64,000 nucleotides of DNA. Origin: an uncultured Geobacter sp. Lineage in GTDB: Bacteria; Desulfobacterota; Desulfuromonadia; Geobacterales; DSM-12255. The DNA is taken from the NCBI GenBank assembly GCA_937860145.1, contig CALMBF010000155.1, forward strand, positions 59,719 to 123,718, given 5' to 3'. Below the pieces are notes generated by a model, which saw nothing but the letters and a program-made list of their open reading frames with translations, was not told where the DNA came from and did no database searches. Of this stretch, positions 1 through 9,409 are shown one piece after another (position 1 is the stretch's first letter; the number at the start of each line of letters is the position of its first letter). The position numbers were made by a program, and so were the translations under genes.

Positions 1-1
1 C

Positions 2-37
2 CGCAATATCGTGCGGTCGCTGGGAAGTCAGGGCTAA
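2..37 (+). CDS. 3' end of an upstream gene (partial)
   Basis: The frame running in from the left edge reads about eleven codons (ending LGSQG) and stops with TAA at 35-37, four bases before the exosortase start. The tight spacing suggests the last codons of an upstream gene in the same operon. Too little remains to name a product. Confidence 0.4.
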   Translation, partial: RNIVRSLGSQG

Positions 38-40
38 GAC

Positions 41-874
41 ATGACACGAAAAGACAAAATCAGAATCGCGATGCTTCTCGTGCTGTGGCTGGTGGTTTTC
101 TATCCTATATATCCTGATATGGTGCATACGTGGCTCGATCATTCCGATAACTCCCACGCATTTCTTGTCCCGTTCATTGCGTTCTACTTTGTCTGGGAAA
201 AGAGGCATGAGCTGGCCACAGCACGCTTGGGAAGTTCGGCGTGGGGGGGGGGCATCCTTGCGGCGAGCCTTTTTGTCTTTGTTGCAAGCTATGCGGGAGG
301 GATCGCATTTTCAGCAAGGATTGCAATGGTCGGTGCGTTGTTCGGCCTCGTCTGGTTTTGTCTCGGAAACAATTTTATTCGTATTCTTGCTTTTCCCATC
401 AGTTTCCTATTTTTCATGGTGCCGGTGCCGGATTCTCTGATAAGCCGCGTTTCCCTGCCGCTGCAGCTTCTGGCAACCCGTCTTTCGGCAAAAATGATCG
501 AGAGTTGCTCCATCCCTGTCTACCGCGAAGGGAACATGCTTTACTTCATTCAGACCCAACTCGAAGTAGCAGAGGCCTGTAGCGGCATCAGATCGATAGT
601 CTCGCTGCTGATGCTCAGCATGATTTTCTGCTATTTTTCCCGAGGAGGGTGGTGGAGGAAGACCCTTCTCGTTGCGGCAACGATTCCGATCGCAATGACG
701 GCAAATGTCTTTCGTGTGATGGGTACCGGAATCCTGGCCCACTTTTACGGGGACAGGGTCGCCAGGGGGTTTCTCCACCAATTTTCCGGGCTTGTGATCT
801 TCGCGTTCAGTCTGGCGGTGATGTTTCTGGTGCATGTACTCATCAACAGGGGAAGGACAGAACATGTCCGGTAA
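41..874 (+). CDS. xrt: Exosortase (EpsH/Xrt family transpeptidase)
   Basis: A 277-residue polytopic inner-membrane protein with about eight hydrophobic segments. Exosortases recognise C-terminal PEP-CTERM signals and are thought to act as cysteine transpeptidases. The family's catalytic residues are visible: Cys180 in EACSGIRS, Arg225 in ANVFRV and His246 in FLHQFSG. The EpsI partner is a separate gene overlapping the 3' end rather than fused as in XrtA/EpsH. A likely substrate with a VPEPG-type tail lies at 25124-25753. A run of ten G (243-252) encodes part of W68-GGG and could slip during replication. The class letter (A-D) cannot be fixed from sequence alone. Confidence 0.9.
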   Translation: MTRKDKIRIAMLLVLWLVVFYPIYPDMVHTWLDHSDNSHAFLVPFIAFYFVWEKRHELATARLGSSAWGGGILAASLFVFVASYAGGIAFSARIAMVGALFGLVWFCLGNNFIRILAFPISFLFFMVPVPDSLISRVSLPLQLLATRLSAKMIESCSIPVYREGNMLYFIQTQLEVAEACSGIRSIVSLLMLSMIFCYFSRGGWWRKTLLVAATIPIAMTANVFRVMGTGILAHFYGDRVARGFLHQFSGLVIFAFSLAVMFLVHVLINRGRTEHVR

Positions 875-1511
875 AGCATTCTCCTTATCAATGATGGGGA
901 TGATCCTTACCCTGGTACTTGTCGGTTTCGTATTCGCCCGACCGAAGCCGGTTGTCGTCAAGACTAACCTCGAAAATATGCCGACCGAGATAGCCGGATA
1001 TAAAGGCACGGACGACTCGTATTCCGAATCAGTCTATCGTGAACTCAATGCTGACAAGCATTTGTACCGTCATTACCTGTCGGCTGGCGGGAGACGGGTG
1101 GACCTGTACATCGGTTATTACGGCACAGCCAAGGGGGGACGGACCGGTCACAATCCCTATGCATGCCTGCCCGGTTCTGGATGGGCGATTGTCGATACGC
1201 GCAAGGTCAGTCTATGGCCGACGCCCGAACGTCCGATCGAGGTGAATTATATACGGGCGCGGAAAGATGACATCAATGCAGTCATGATTCACTGGTATCA
1301 GATCGCGGGGACGAAAGTAGTCTCGACCGGTCTCCAGCAGAACATCGAAAGATTCTGGGGTCGTTTGCTCAATAATCGCAACGACGGCGCATTTGTCCAA
1401 ATCACGACAAAAATTGCCGATAATCGAGTGGTTGAGGCCGAGTCCGAAATTGCAAATTTTGCAGGGCAAATACTTCGGGTTCTCCCCAGTTACTGGCCGG
1501 TCGAGAAATAG
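864..1511 (+). CDS. epsI: EpsI-family exosortase-associated protein
   Basis: 215 residues from the ATG at 864, which has GGAAGGA upstream and overlaps the exosortase stop by 11 bases. An N-terminal membrane anchor (about residues 5-25) is followed by a soluble domain with the HNPYACLPGSGW segment that is characteristic of EpsI/DUF3485 proteins. EpsI domains occur fused to or next to exosortases; their precise role is not established. Translational overlap implies it is made with the exosortase. Confidence 0.85.
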   Translation: MSGKAFSLSMMGMILTLVLVGFVFARPKPVVVKTNLENMPTEIAGYKGTDDSYSESVYRELNADKHLYRHYLSAGGRRVDLYIGYYGTAKGGRTGHNPYACLPGSGWAIVDTRKVSLWPTPERPIEVNYIRARKDDINAVMIHWYQIAGTKVVSTGLQQNIERFWGRLLNNRNDGAFVQITTKIADNRVVEAESEIANFAGQILRVLPSYWPVEK

Positions 1512-1567
1512 TTACTGCTACTCGACTCATCCCCACAGCGGGATACAGATCATGAGGTTACAGGTAG

Positions 1568-2785
1568 ATGTCCAAACCACTTTCCATCCTGATTCTGGAT
1601 AACACGTATGCTTTTGGCGGGGCGATCAGGAGCCTTGGCAACCTGCTGCGCGCTTTCGACAAGGACCGGTTTGAGCCGGTGCTCGTAACGGGCCAGTCTG
1701 TAGAGTTCCTTGCCGAACACTTCGAGTGTACCTGGTACCATTATGTTCCGAGCCGTTCCTGGCAGGATAATCAGATGTACAAAAAGGTGGCCGCTCTAAC
1801 TCTGTTTCGCATCTTGATCATGCGAAAGATTCTCAACCTTTTATTCTTTTTATACTGGGCCGCTTTTGTCACCATTCCCGAAGCAATAAAATTCTTTAGA
1901 TTAGGACGTAAACATAACGTGGCATTGGTGCATCTAAATAATATTATGGGATGCCAGATAGCAGGTATTCTTGCAGCTAAGCTCCTACACGTACCCTGTG
2001 TAGCTCACTTGCGTGATTTTGAAACGGTTGACGCCTTTACCCGTTTCTATGCAAGACACATTGACCACCACGTGGCAATATCCGTCGCAATTCGGGATAA
2101 CCTGCGACAACTCGGTGTACCCGATGAACGAATTACGGTTATACACGATGGTCTCGAACTGACCGAATTCCAGGCCACGGTTGTAACAAGTCGCTTGGCC
2201 GAGGAATTTGGCCTTATCACCGGTCAACTTGTCTTCGGGATTTTTGGACGGGTGGTCGAATGGAAGGGAATCCGGGAGTTTATTCTGGCAGCACGGGCAG
2301 TGCTTGACGCGGTGCCCGAGGCGCGCGCCTTCATAGTGGGTTCCCATTCCGATGGTGATGAGAACTTTTTCCTCACCATGCAGAAATTGGTCTCTGATTT
2401 GGGACTGGCTGGGAAGGTGGTGTTTACCGGTTATCGTGATGACGTGCCTGACCTGATGAGAATGATGGATGTCATTGTCCATGCATCTGTCAGGCCGGAA
2501 CCCTTCGGAATGGTCGTCATTGAGGGGATGGCCATGAAGAAACCGGTTGTCGCAACTCACGGGGGGGGGGTTCTGGATATCATCGTTGACGGAGAAACCG
2601 GTTTGCTGGTTGAAATGGGTGATGCCGAGGCCCTGGGACGTGCGATCATATCTCTACTGAACCAAAGAGATCTGCGTTGGAAAATGGGCACAGCTGGATT
2701 GGCGAGAGTGTCGCATATGTTCACAAGTCGCCGATGTGCCTCCGAAATGGCGACCATATACCATAAACTGGCGGTGGGTGTATGA
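1568..2785 (+). CDS. Glycosyltransferase family 4 (GT-B fold)
   Basis: A 405-residue predicted GT-B glycosyltransferase. The N-terminal half opens with ILILDNTYAFGGA, the glycine-rich acceptor-side loop, and the C-terminal half holds the GT4 nucleotide-sugar signature EPFGMVVIEGMAM followed by GGGVLDIIVDGETGLLV. It probably transfers a sugar onto the lipid-linked exopolysaccharide intermediate on the cytoplasmic face. A central hydrophobic stretch (about residues 80-105) may associate with membrane. A ten-G run at 2561-2570 encodes the conserved GGG loop. The stop codon overlaps the start of the phosphatase (ATGA), so the two genes are translationally coupled. Donor sugar unknown. Confidence 0.85.
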   Translation: MSKPLSILILDNTYAFGGAIRSLGNLLRAFDKDRFEPVLVTGQSVEFLAEHFECTWYHYVPSRSWQDNQMYKKVAALTLFRILIMRKILNLLFFLYWAAFVTIPEAIKFFRLGRKHNVALVHLNNIMGCQIAGILAAKLLHVPCVAHLRDFETVDAFTRFYARHIDHHVAISVAIRDNLRQLGVPDERITVIHDGLELTEFQATVVTSRLAEEFGLITGQLVFGIFGRVVEWKGIREFILAARAVLDAVPEARAFIVGSHSDGDENFFLTMQKLVSDLGLAGKVVFTGYRDDVPDLMRMMDVIVHASVRPEPFGMVVIEGMAMKKPVVATHGGGVLDIIVDGETGLLVEMGDAEALGRAIISLLNQRDLRWKMGTAGLARVSHMFTSRRCASEMATIYHKLAVGV

Positions 2786-3381
2786 AGTGGAACATTCTGA
2801 AGCGGGTGATTCCTAAGCCATTGAGACGTGTGCTGAAGCAGAGCTTGCAGAATGTCCGTGAAACTGGTCAGTACTCCTCTGCCAAGGGAAAGTACGACTG
2901 CAAAAGCATAAGCCATATCATCTTTGTCTGTAAGGGGAATATATGCCGGAGTGCATTTGCCGAATATTATCTGAAAAGCCAGCTTCCCGAGGGCGTACTC
3001 AAGATTGAGTCCTGCGGCCTCGATGTTGACCAGGGCCTAACTTCCCCACCAGAAGCGGTATGTGTTGCCAAGGAGTTCTCTCTCGATCTCGAGTCGAATC
3101 GATCAAAAGGGGTGGAGTCCTGTGATATGCACAGTGCAGACCTGATTCTGCCGTTTGAATACCGACAATATCTTCTGTTGATTGCTTTGTTTCCCGGGGA
3201 GAAGACTAAAGTTAAGCTCCTGCGTGATTTTGCCCCATGGCCGGATCGTCTTTTGTGCAACATCAATGATCCCTATGGGTCGGATGAAAATGAGTTTCGG
3301 CGGTGTTTCAGGCAGATACAAAGGGCCGTAGAAGGATTGAAGAGTCAACTGGCCAGGCAAGAGAATGGATATGATTCATAG
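2782..3381 (+). CDS. Low-molecular-weight protein tyrosine phosphatase
   Basis: The signature loop CX5R is Cys50-KGNIC-Arg56, followed by Ser, and the general-acid Asp163 lies in the NDPYG segment. These are the two active-site elements of LMW-PTPs such as Wzb/Etp, which dephosphorylate BY-kinases and sugar-nucleotide enzymes to control polysaccharide export. The protein (199 residues) is about 45 residues longer than the family norm because of a basic N-terminal extension. It sits between two glycosyltransferase genes, supporting a role in exopolysaccharide control. No partner tyrosine kinase is visible in the window. Confidence 0.88.
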   Translation: MKWNILKRVIPKPLRRVLKQSLQNVRETGQYSSAKGKYDCKSISHIIFVCKGNICRSAFAEYYLKSQLPEGVLKIESCGLDVDQGLTSPPEAVCVAKEFSLDLESNRSKGVESCDMHSADLILPFEYRQYLLLIALFPGEKTKVKLLRDFAPWPDRLLCNINDPYGSDENEFRRCFRQIQRAVEGLKSQLARQENGYDS

Positions 3382-3401
3382 CAACCTGGATGGGGCTGTA
3401 C

Positions 3402-4544
3402 ATGAGAGTACTGAAAATTATACATACTCTTGGGCACGGTGGTGCTGAAAATACTTTTCGCTGGCTTGCGTGGGGGTTGAGGCGTGAGGGGGTCGATGTA
3501 ATAGCAGCCATCTCAGAGCTTGGTGATTCTTCAACAGAAAACTGGATAGCTCCGGCATTGCGCAATGTGGACGTACCTTACATCACTTTTGATAACTCAG
3601 GCGGGCCGCTACAACTTCTCAGGAATATCTCCGTCCTTATCGCTCGCGTCAAACCGGACATAGTTCACTCCCACCTTCTCGATTCAAATTTTTATTCAGC
3701 AGTTGCCTGTTGTTGGCATTCGGTGCCCCTTGTTTGTACCGAACATGGAGATGTGTCTCTGAAGCAGTCTGCTATTTCAAGGTTCAAGAACCGGGTTATA
3801 GCCCATTGCAGCAATTCGGTTGTCTGTGTCTCCGACGCTGTGAGGGAGAGAGTACGCAGTATCGTCCCTGGCAAAGAGAAATTGGAAGTCATCCATAACG
3901 GCATTCATTTTATGGAAAAAAGCTGTACCTCCTTTCGTGTCGAATCGGGGATACCGGAAGACGCCATATTGATTGGAAATGTGGGCAATCTTTATCCTGT
4001 CAAGGGACAAAGGTATCTTGTCAAGGCATTCTCAGAACTTGTAAGGACATCTCCAGTTGATGTCTATCTCGTTCTGGTTGGGCGTGGGGGAGAACAAAAA
4101 TCGCTCCAGAGCCTGGTCAGGGAACTCGGTGTACCTGAAGGGAGAGTGCTGTTTACAGGTTTTCGCGATGACATTCAAAATATTTTGAATGCACTTGATT
4201 TGTATGTTCAGCCGAGCCTTTCAGAGGGGCACCCGATTGCGATCCTTGAAGCCATGTCTTTGGCCATACCGGTAATTGCTACCGCGGTTGGGGGGGTTCC
4301 CGAGATAATCGGACCAGAAAGATTCGGTACATTGGTTGCGCCAGAATCCTGGGAAGACCTTCATCATGCAATATGCGATTACCTCTCTCAACGTAAATGT
4401 TTTCACGAAAGAGCATCTTCCGCACGGACTTACGTGCGTCAAGTATTTTCAATTGAAAATATGGCATGCAAATATGTTGGTGTTTACCGAAATGTTCTCT
4501 CACTCCAGGGGGCGCACAGAAGAAAAGGTGGTATGGTTAACTGA
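3402..4544 (+). CDS. Glycosyltransferase family 4
   Basis: About 380 residues. It starts MRVLKIIHTLGHGGAE, the typical GT4 N-terminal glycine loop, and carries the C-terminal donor-binding motif PSLSEGHPIAILEAMSLAIPVIATAVGGVPEII in pieces between about residues 265 and 300. The ATG at 3402 is preferred over 3390 because GGATGGGG lies at proper distance. It follows the phosphatase by 20 bases in the same operon. Cytoplasmic sugar transfer in exopolysaccharide assembly is inferred; acceptor and donor are unknown. Confidence 0.85.
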   Translation: MRVLKIIHTLGHGGAENTFRWLAWGLRREGVDVIAAISELGDSSTENWIAPALRNVDVPYITFDNSGGPLQLLRNISVLIARVKPDIVHSHLLDSNFYSAVACCWHSVPLVCTEHGDVSLKQSAISRFKNRVIAHCSNSVVCVSDAVRERVRSIVPGKEKLEVIHNGIHFMEKSCTSFRVESGIPEDAILIGNVGNLYPVKGQRYLVKAFSELVRTSPVDVYLVLVGRGGEQKSLQSLVRELGVPEGRVLFTGFRDDIQNILNALDLYVQPSLSEGHPIAILEAMSLAIPVIATAVGGVPEIIGPERFGTLVAPESWEDLHHAICDYLSQRKCFHERASSARTYVRQVFSIENMACKYVGVYRNVLSLQGAHRRKGGMVN

Positions 4545-4620
4545 TACGGTTTCGTTTCAACGGGCTCAATAGTTTAGCGTATAGATATGGTACGGTTCAG
4601 CCCATGGGGAATCATACATA

Positions 4621-5730
4621 ATGAATATAAGCCATTACTACTGGTTATATAGCCGATTCAAGACGGGAAAGCTGGTTTGCTGGGCAGTAAATACTGCGAA
4701 GCTTTTTGGAATCAGGCATTTATTGGTAAGAATGGATACCAACTTTTTGTGTAATCTTCGATGCAGAACGTGTTACTTCTCAGCTTCTGATGCGCACAAA
4801 AGCTTTCTTCCGTCAATGTCCTTGGATAATTTCAAGTTCATAGCCAAAGAAGTGTTTCCGTTAACCAGGATACTTTATCTATCGTGCGGGGCAGAGCCAT
4901 TCCTTACAAAAGGATTTGATAAGTATCTTCAGGTAGTCGGCCAATATCACGTTCCATACACAGGTTACATTACCAATGGTTTGCTCTTTAACGAGGACAT
5001 TATTCTAAGTAGCGTTGAAAACCGTATCTCCGAGATAACTATTTCCATAGATGGTGCGACCAAAAAAACATATGAGTATATTCGACAAGGTGGTGATTTT
5101 GACCAGTTGCTGTCGAAACTTCAACTATACAAAGATACTGTTTCCAGGATCAGGAAGCCATTGCCGTTGCTACGATTCAACTTCACGGTGACACGCACGA
5201 ACCATCAGGACATGCCGTTACTTGTTGATTTGGCGGCGAGATTTGGTGTCTCGACTGTGAAGTTCAGGATTTATGAGGATTGGGGGGGGGCATTTAATTT
5301 TCAGAATGAGTCGCTACTTGGATATGAAAGACCATTCAACCAAAGCCTAGCAGTTGCGAAACTACGAGCCCATAAGGTGGGCATCAAGATAATCTCTCCA
5401 AAAGAGTTCGAACTGGATGGACAGGTGGTATCGCAACTAGATCCGTTGCGAAAGAACATTGCAGCACCTCCCTGCATTTATCCGTGGTTTTTCAGATACA
5501 TAAATCCGGAAGGACGAGTGCGAGTCTGTGCAAATTTGCCGCACAGTAGCAGTCGACTTTGTCCAGGTTGGACACTCAGGGATTTCGAGAAATCTGACCC
5601 GGAAAAACTGCGTAAGCAGTTACTGACAAATCAGCCGAGCATGAGCTGTTTTACTACAGTATGTGGGGGCGCTTATCAGGTAAGGTCAAATGAAGATGCG
5701 AATTTCTTGAGTCTCAAAAAGCCCAGTTGA
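4621..5730 (+). CDS. Radical SAM protein with SPASM/twitch-like C-terminal region
   Basis: 369 residues. The 4Fe-4S motif CX3CX2C is Cys44, Cys48 and Cys51 in FLCNLRCRTCY. The central part has the radical SAM barrel features LSCGAEPFL and ISIDGATKKTYEYIR. The C-terminal third contains clustered cysteines (PPCIYPW, RVCANLP, LCPG, MSCFTTVCGG) as in SPASM/twitch domains that bind auxiliary clusters. Such proteins occur in polysaccharide loci, but the substrate cannot be inferred. A nine-G run at 5282-5290 falls inside the gene. Confidence 0.82.
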   Translation: MNISHYYWLYSRFKTGKLVCWAVNTAKLFGIRHLLVRMDTNFLCNLRCRTCYFSASDAHKSFLPSMSLDNFKFIAKEVFPLTRILYLSCGAEPFLTKGFDKYLQVVGQYHVPYTGYITNGLLFNEDIILSSVENRISEITISIDGATKKTYEYIRQGGDFDQLLSKLQLYKDTVSRIRKPLPLLRFNFTVTRTNHQDMPLLVDLAARFGVSTVKFRIYEDWGGAFNFQNESLLGYERPFNQSLAVAKLRAHKVGIKIISPKEFELDGQVVSQLDPLRKNIAAPPCIYPWFFRYINPEGRVRVCANLPHSSSRLCPGWTLRDFEKSDPEKLRKQLLTNQPSMSCFTTVCGGAYQVRSNEDANFLSLKKPS

Positions 5731-5784
5731 TAGCGCAGTTAGTGTCAGGTTATGCAGTATAATCCTTATACTGGATAGATTCCT

Positions 5785-7086
5785 ATGATTTCGTCACGAG
5801 ATTATTTTTCAATCAATGTAAAAGCTATTTGGATTCAACTCAGGCAAGAACCATATTATTTCTGGTGCCTTTGTTTTTATTTGATTTTTGAGTATGTCAG
5901 ACCACAAGCAATCTATACATCCATTGATGTTATCCCTTATGCAAAAATATTTGTTTTATTGGCAATTATTGGTAGTTTGTTAGATAAAAAAACTAGTAAA
6001 GTACCGTCACCGCTGACAAAATATTTTTGGGGTCTAATGTTAGTTGTTGTCTTATCAGCTACGTTTGCTGAATTTCCAGAAATAGCATTTGCTAATATAA
6101 ACACACCACTGAATTGGTTGATTATTTATTATATCTTCATAAGAATAGTGACAACAAAATTCAGATATTTCACAGTAATATTGTTGATAATGTTAGCTAC
6201 CTATAAAATGTCACAACATGCAGCGATAGCATGGGTAAGAAGGGATTTTGCTTTTGATAGATGGGGAGTTTCTGGTGGATTAGGACTTTTTGGAAACGCT
6301 GCTGATCTCGGAGTACAAATGCTTGTGATACTACCGTTATCAGTATTTCTGATTTTGAGATGTTATTCGTACTGGGGCATTTTAAAAAAAATATTTTTTA
6401 GCTTATTCCCAATCTCTATTTTAATGGCAATTATTGCTACAGGAGAACGAAATACTCTTGTTGGATTGGTTGCAATTTGTATAGTGTCAGCATTGGCCAC
6501 CAAAAAACGAATCAGGAATTTATTCGTGATGTCTATTTTTATGATGTGCATTTTTGCAGTAATGCCAGAGCAATTTCGTGATCGATTTGATACAATTGGG
6601 ACAGATAACACTTCGCAATCTAGATTGCGGTATTGGAATCGAGGCATTGACTTTTTCATTGAACATCCTATTTTAGGAATTGGTTATAATAATTGGGTGC
6701 CTTATTATCAAAAATACTACCCTGGAGAATCTTTAAGAGGAGAACATCAAGAAGTTGCACATAGTACTCCAATAACTGTATTGGCAGAGCTTGGAATTTT
6801 GGGTGCTATCTTTTATTATTGTATTGCATTCAATACCTTAACTGTTAATTTCAGGACTATGAAAATCCCATGCTCAGATATGCAAGGATTCTGGGATGAT
6901 ATACCATTTGCTCTGAATGTTGGCCTTGTTGGTTTTTTAGTTGCCAGTTTATTTTTATCTATAACTTTTTATCCATTTTTATTTATTCAAGCTTCATTAT
7001 CTGCAGCACTATATAATATACGATTAAATGAAAATAGATCTATCAATCATGTAATTAGCAGTATACACTGTGTCAAAACAAATTAA
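5785..7086 (+). CDS. O-antigen polymerase/ligase-like membrane protein
   Basis: A 433-residue polytopic protein with about ten hydrophobic segments and a large loop near residues 270-330 carrying SRLRYWNRGIDFFIEHPILGIGYNNW, the Wzy/WaaL-type region (quoted only as a landmark in short parts: RYW, HPILGIGYNNW). The N-terminal FEYVRPQ resembles the exosortase-associated O-glycosylation ligase family. Likely polymerises or transfers the undecaprenyl-linked repeat unit in the periplasm. The gene is strongly AT-rich compared with its flanks, suggesting transfer. Polymerase and ligase cannot be separated from sequence. Confidence 0.75.
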   Translation: MISSRDYFSINVKAIWIQLRQEPYYFWCLCFYLIFEYVRPQAIYTSIDVIPYAKIFVLLAIIGSLLDKKTSKVPSPLTKYFWGLMLVVVLSATFAEFPEIAFANINTPLNWLIIYYIFIRIVTTKFRYFTVILLIMLATYKMSQHAAIAWVRRDFAFDRWGVSGGLGLFGNAADLGVQMLVILPLSVFLILRCYSYWGILKKIFFSLFPISILMAIIATGERNTLVGLVAICIVSALATKKRIRNLFVMSIFMMCIFAVMPEQFRDRFDTIGTDNTSQSRLRYWNRGIDFFIEHPILGIGYNNWVPYYQKYYPGESLRGEHQEVAHSTPITVLAELGILGAIFYYCIAFNTLTVNFRTMKIPCSDMQGFWDDIPFALNVGLVGFLVASLFLSITFYPFLFIQASLSAALYNIRLNENRSINHVISSIHCVKTN

Positions 7087-7203
7087 ACTTAGATCAGTTA
7101 ATAATTGTATACGCACAGCTTGTTTATAAATAACCATTGAGTAGTTATTACAATATTCATTGTTTGTTATGAGTAAAATCACAAACATGATCGTGGTGAT
7201 AAC

Positions 7204-8358
7204 ATGTTACAAACTAGCATACTTATATTTTATCACTGTAGTTCAAACACTGGGTACGCTATATCTAGGCTAGAAACAGTTTTTTTTGAAATGGCTCTGA
7301 GGGTTACAGGTAATATAGACAGAATACATTTGGGTTATGTTAGTCTTGATGGTGGGACTCCAAAATATTTGCCTGACAATTTCAATAACGTGATCAAGTT
7401 TGATAGTGCTGACTCTAGTAAATCAAGTCTTAATATCATATATGAATATATCAAAGATAATAACATAGGGATTGCTTTTGGTTTTGATCAGCCCGTTCAC
7501 CGCCCTGCTTATTCTGTGATGCGTCGTGCTGGAATCAAGCTGTTTGTATCCTACTGGGGAGCTCCTATGTGTAGTATCAATCATGGAGTTAAGTTACTAC
7601 TCAAGAAATTAGAAGTTGGTTTGAGAAAAAACAAGCCTGATCATTTTATTTTTGAGTCGAATGCTATGGCAGATACCGCAATTTTGGGACGGGGGGTAAA
7701 GCGGCACAGTGTAACTGTTATAAATCTTGGTGTTGATACAGAAACTTTTAAACCGAACCATCAGGATGAGAATTACGCATATGAAGTCTTTGACATTCCT
7801 AGGAAACGAAGGATCATATTTTATTCTGGTCACATGGAAGAGAGAAAGGGAGTCCATGTTATTGTTAAGGCAGCGATTGAATTGATCCATGTGAGAAAGC
7901 GCAATGACGTTCACTTTCTTTTTCTTGGTAACATGAACGGGCAGGAGAAGAGATTTACCTATATGCTTCCGGATGCTGAGACGGAAAAATACATCACATT
8001 TGGAGGATATCGAGATGATATTAACCGTATCCATCGTTCTTGCTATACAGGAGTGATAGCCTCCACTGGTTGGGATTCTTTTACCATGTCTTCTCTGGAG
8101 ATGGCGGCATCAGGGTTGCCATTAGTTGTATCAAATTTACAGGGACTCGTGGAGACTATTGAAAATGGTCAAACGGGACGCTTGATAGAACCGGGCGATC
8201 ACGTCGGTCTAGCTGACATGATTGAATTGTTGGTTAATGATCCGGCACTTCAAGCGTACATGGCAATTGCAGCACGCAGACGGATTATCGAAAGATTCTC
8301 GCGCGAAAAGCAAATTGAGAGTCTAACTGCAAAAGTGAAGGGATTATTTCTACAATAA
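7204..8358 (+). CDS. Glycosyltransferase family 4
   Basis: 384 residues. The C-terminal Rossmann half shows the GT4 features FYSGHMEERKGV, then STGWDSFTMSSLEMAASGLPLVV with the donor-binding glutamates and QTGRLIEPGD. AT-rich in its first half and less so later. It is followed after 12 bases by the deacetylase gene, so the two are likely co-transcribed. Role in building the same exopolysaccharide is inferred from context. Confidence 0.82.
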   Translation: MLQTSILIFYHCSSNTGYAISRLETVFFEMALRVTGNIDRIHLGYVSLDGGTPKYLPDNFNNVIKFDSADSSKSSLNIIYEYIKDNNIGIAFGFDQPVHRPAYSVMRRAGIKLFVSYWGAPMCSINHGVKLLLKKLEVGLRKNKPDHFIFESNAMADTAILGRGVKRHSVTVINLGVDTETFKPNHQDENYAYEVFDIPRKRRIIFYSGHMEERKGVHVIVKAAIELIHVRKRNDVHFLFLGNMNGQEKRFTYMLPDAETEKYITFGGYRDDINRIHRSCYTGVIASTGWDSFTMSSLEMAASGLPLVVSNLQGLVETIENGQTGRLIEPGDHVGLADMIELLVNDPALQAYMAIAARRRIIERFSREKQIESLTAKVKGLFLQ

Positions 8359-8370
8359 CTGACCAAGACT

Positions 8371-9399
8371 ATGAACGGGGCAATGAAGGCAAAGATGCTA
8401 TTTAAACAGATGCTGTCGAGTCTGTTGTCAACCTCCGGAATTTACTCGCTGGTGGAGCGAGTTTGTTATTCTGATAAGGCTTTTGTATTGACGTATCATC
8501 GTATCTTAAGTTCTGTTGCCGATCAAGAGCACTTTGTGCAGCCAGGAATGTATGTTGCTACATCTTCATTTGAAAAACATATGGCTTTTCTGAGAGATCG
8601 ATTCGAGATTGTCTTCTTAGACGATTTACTTGAAAAGCTCTTGAACGGAGAGAATGTCGGTGGACATTGCGCGATAACGTTCGATGATGGATGGCGGGAT
8701 AACTATACAGATGCTTACCCAGTCCTAGAAAAATACCGGGTACCCGCTACCATCTTTCTGGCAACCGGCTTTATCGGTACGGACAGAATGTTCTGGCCCG
8801 AAGAATTATGTTGCTATATCACTAGGCACGTAGGTATGCGGGCGTTTAATGATGGGCCACCTTCACTGATCACATTTAATAAGGAAATGAGCGAGCATGT
8901 CCGGGAACATATGGAAATATTCCTTGATAGTGCAATAGAAATTTTGAAGAAGTTTACTCTTGAGGAAAGAGAAGAACTGTTGGGATATTTCCGTAAACAA
9001 TTAGGTACGTTACCCCTTGCCCGACAAATGCTCAGTTGGGATGAAGCACGGGAAATGCTTGCTAGTAAGTTGGTTCGATTCGGCTCACATACAGTCAATC
9101 ACGAGATGCTCGACAAGAACTTGCTCGAGAAGTCTCGGGACGAAATTATAAAATCGCGCGAAGATATTGAAAATAACCTTGGTGTTCAGGTCAGCACTTT
9201 TGCATATCCAAACGGAAACTTCACCGCAAATATACAAAAAATACTTATAGAAAGCGGTTTTTATGCCGCAGTGACAACGCGCAAAGGCTTTTTGACCCGT
9301 GATATCCCGCTTATGGAAATCCCGAGAATAGCGATACATGAAGATGTAAGCAATACAGTGCCTATGTTCAGATCAAGAATATTGCTGCGAAAATTTTAG
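8371..9399 (+). CDS. Polysaccharide deacetylase (NodB domain, CE4)
   Basis: 342 residues. The carbohydrate-esterase-4 motif TFDDGW (catalytic and metal-binding aspartates, residues 103-108) and the metal-binding SHTVNH segment are intact, with TYHRI upstream as in exopolysaccharide-associated deacetylases. These enzymes remove N-acetyl or O-acetyl groups from glycans. No clear cleavable signal peptide: the N-terminus is only weakly hydrophobic, so it may act in the cytoplasm or at the membrane. The start could instead be the ATG 12 bases further in. Confidence 0.85.
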   Translation: MNGAMKAKMLFKQMLSSLLSTSGIYSLVERVCYSDKAFVLTYHRILSSVADQEHFVQPGMYVATSSFEKHMAFLRDRFEIVFLDDLLEKLLNGENVGGHCAITFDDGWRDNYTDAYPVLEKYRVPATIFLATGFIGTDRMFWPEELCCYITRHVGMRAFNDGPPSLITFNKEMSEHVREHMEIFLDSAIEILKKFTLEEREELLGYFRKQLGTLPLARQMLSWDEAREMLASKLVRFGSHTVNHEMLDKNLLEKSRDEIIKSREDIENNLGVQVSTFAYPNGNFTANIQKILIESGFYAAVTTRKGFLTRDIPLMEIPRIAIHEDVSNTVPMFRSRILLRKF

Positions 9400-9409
9400 G
9401 AACGCTTAA

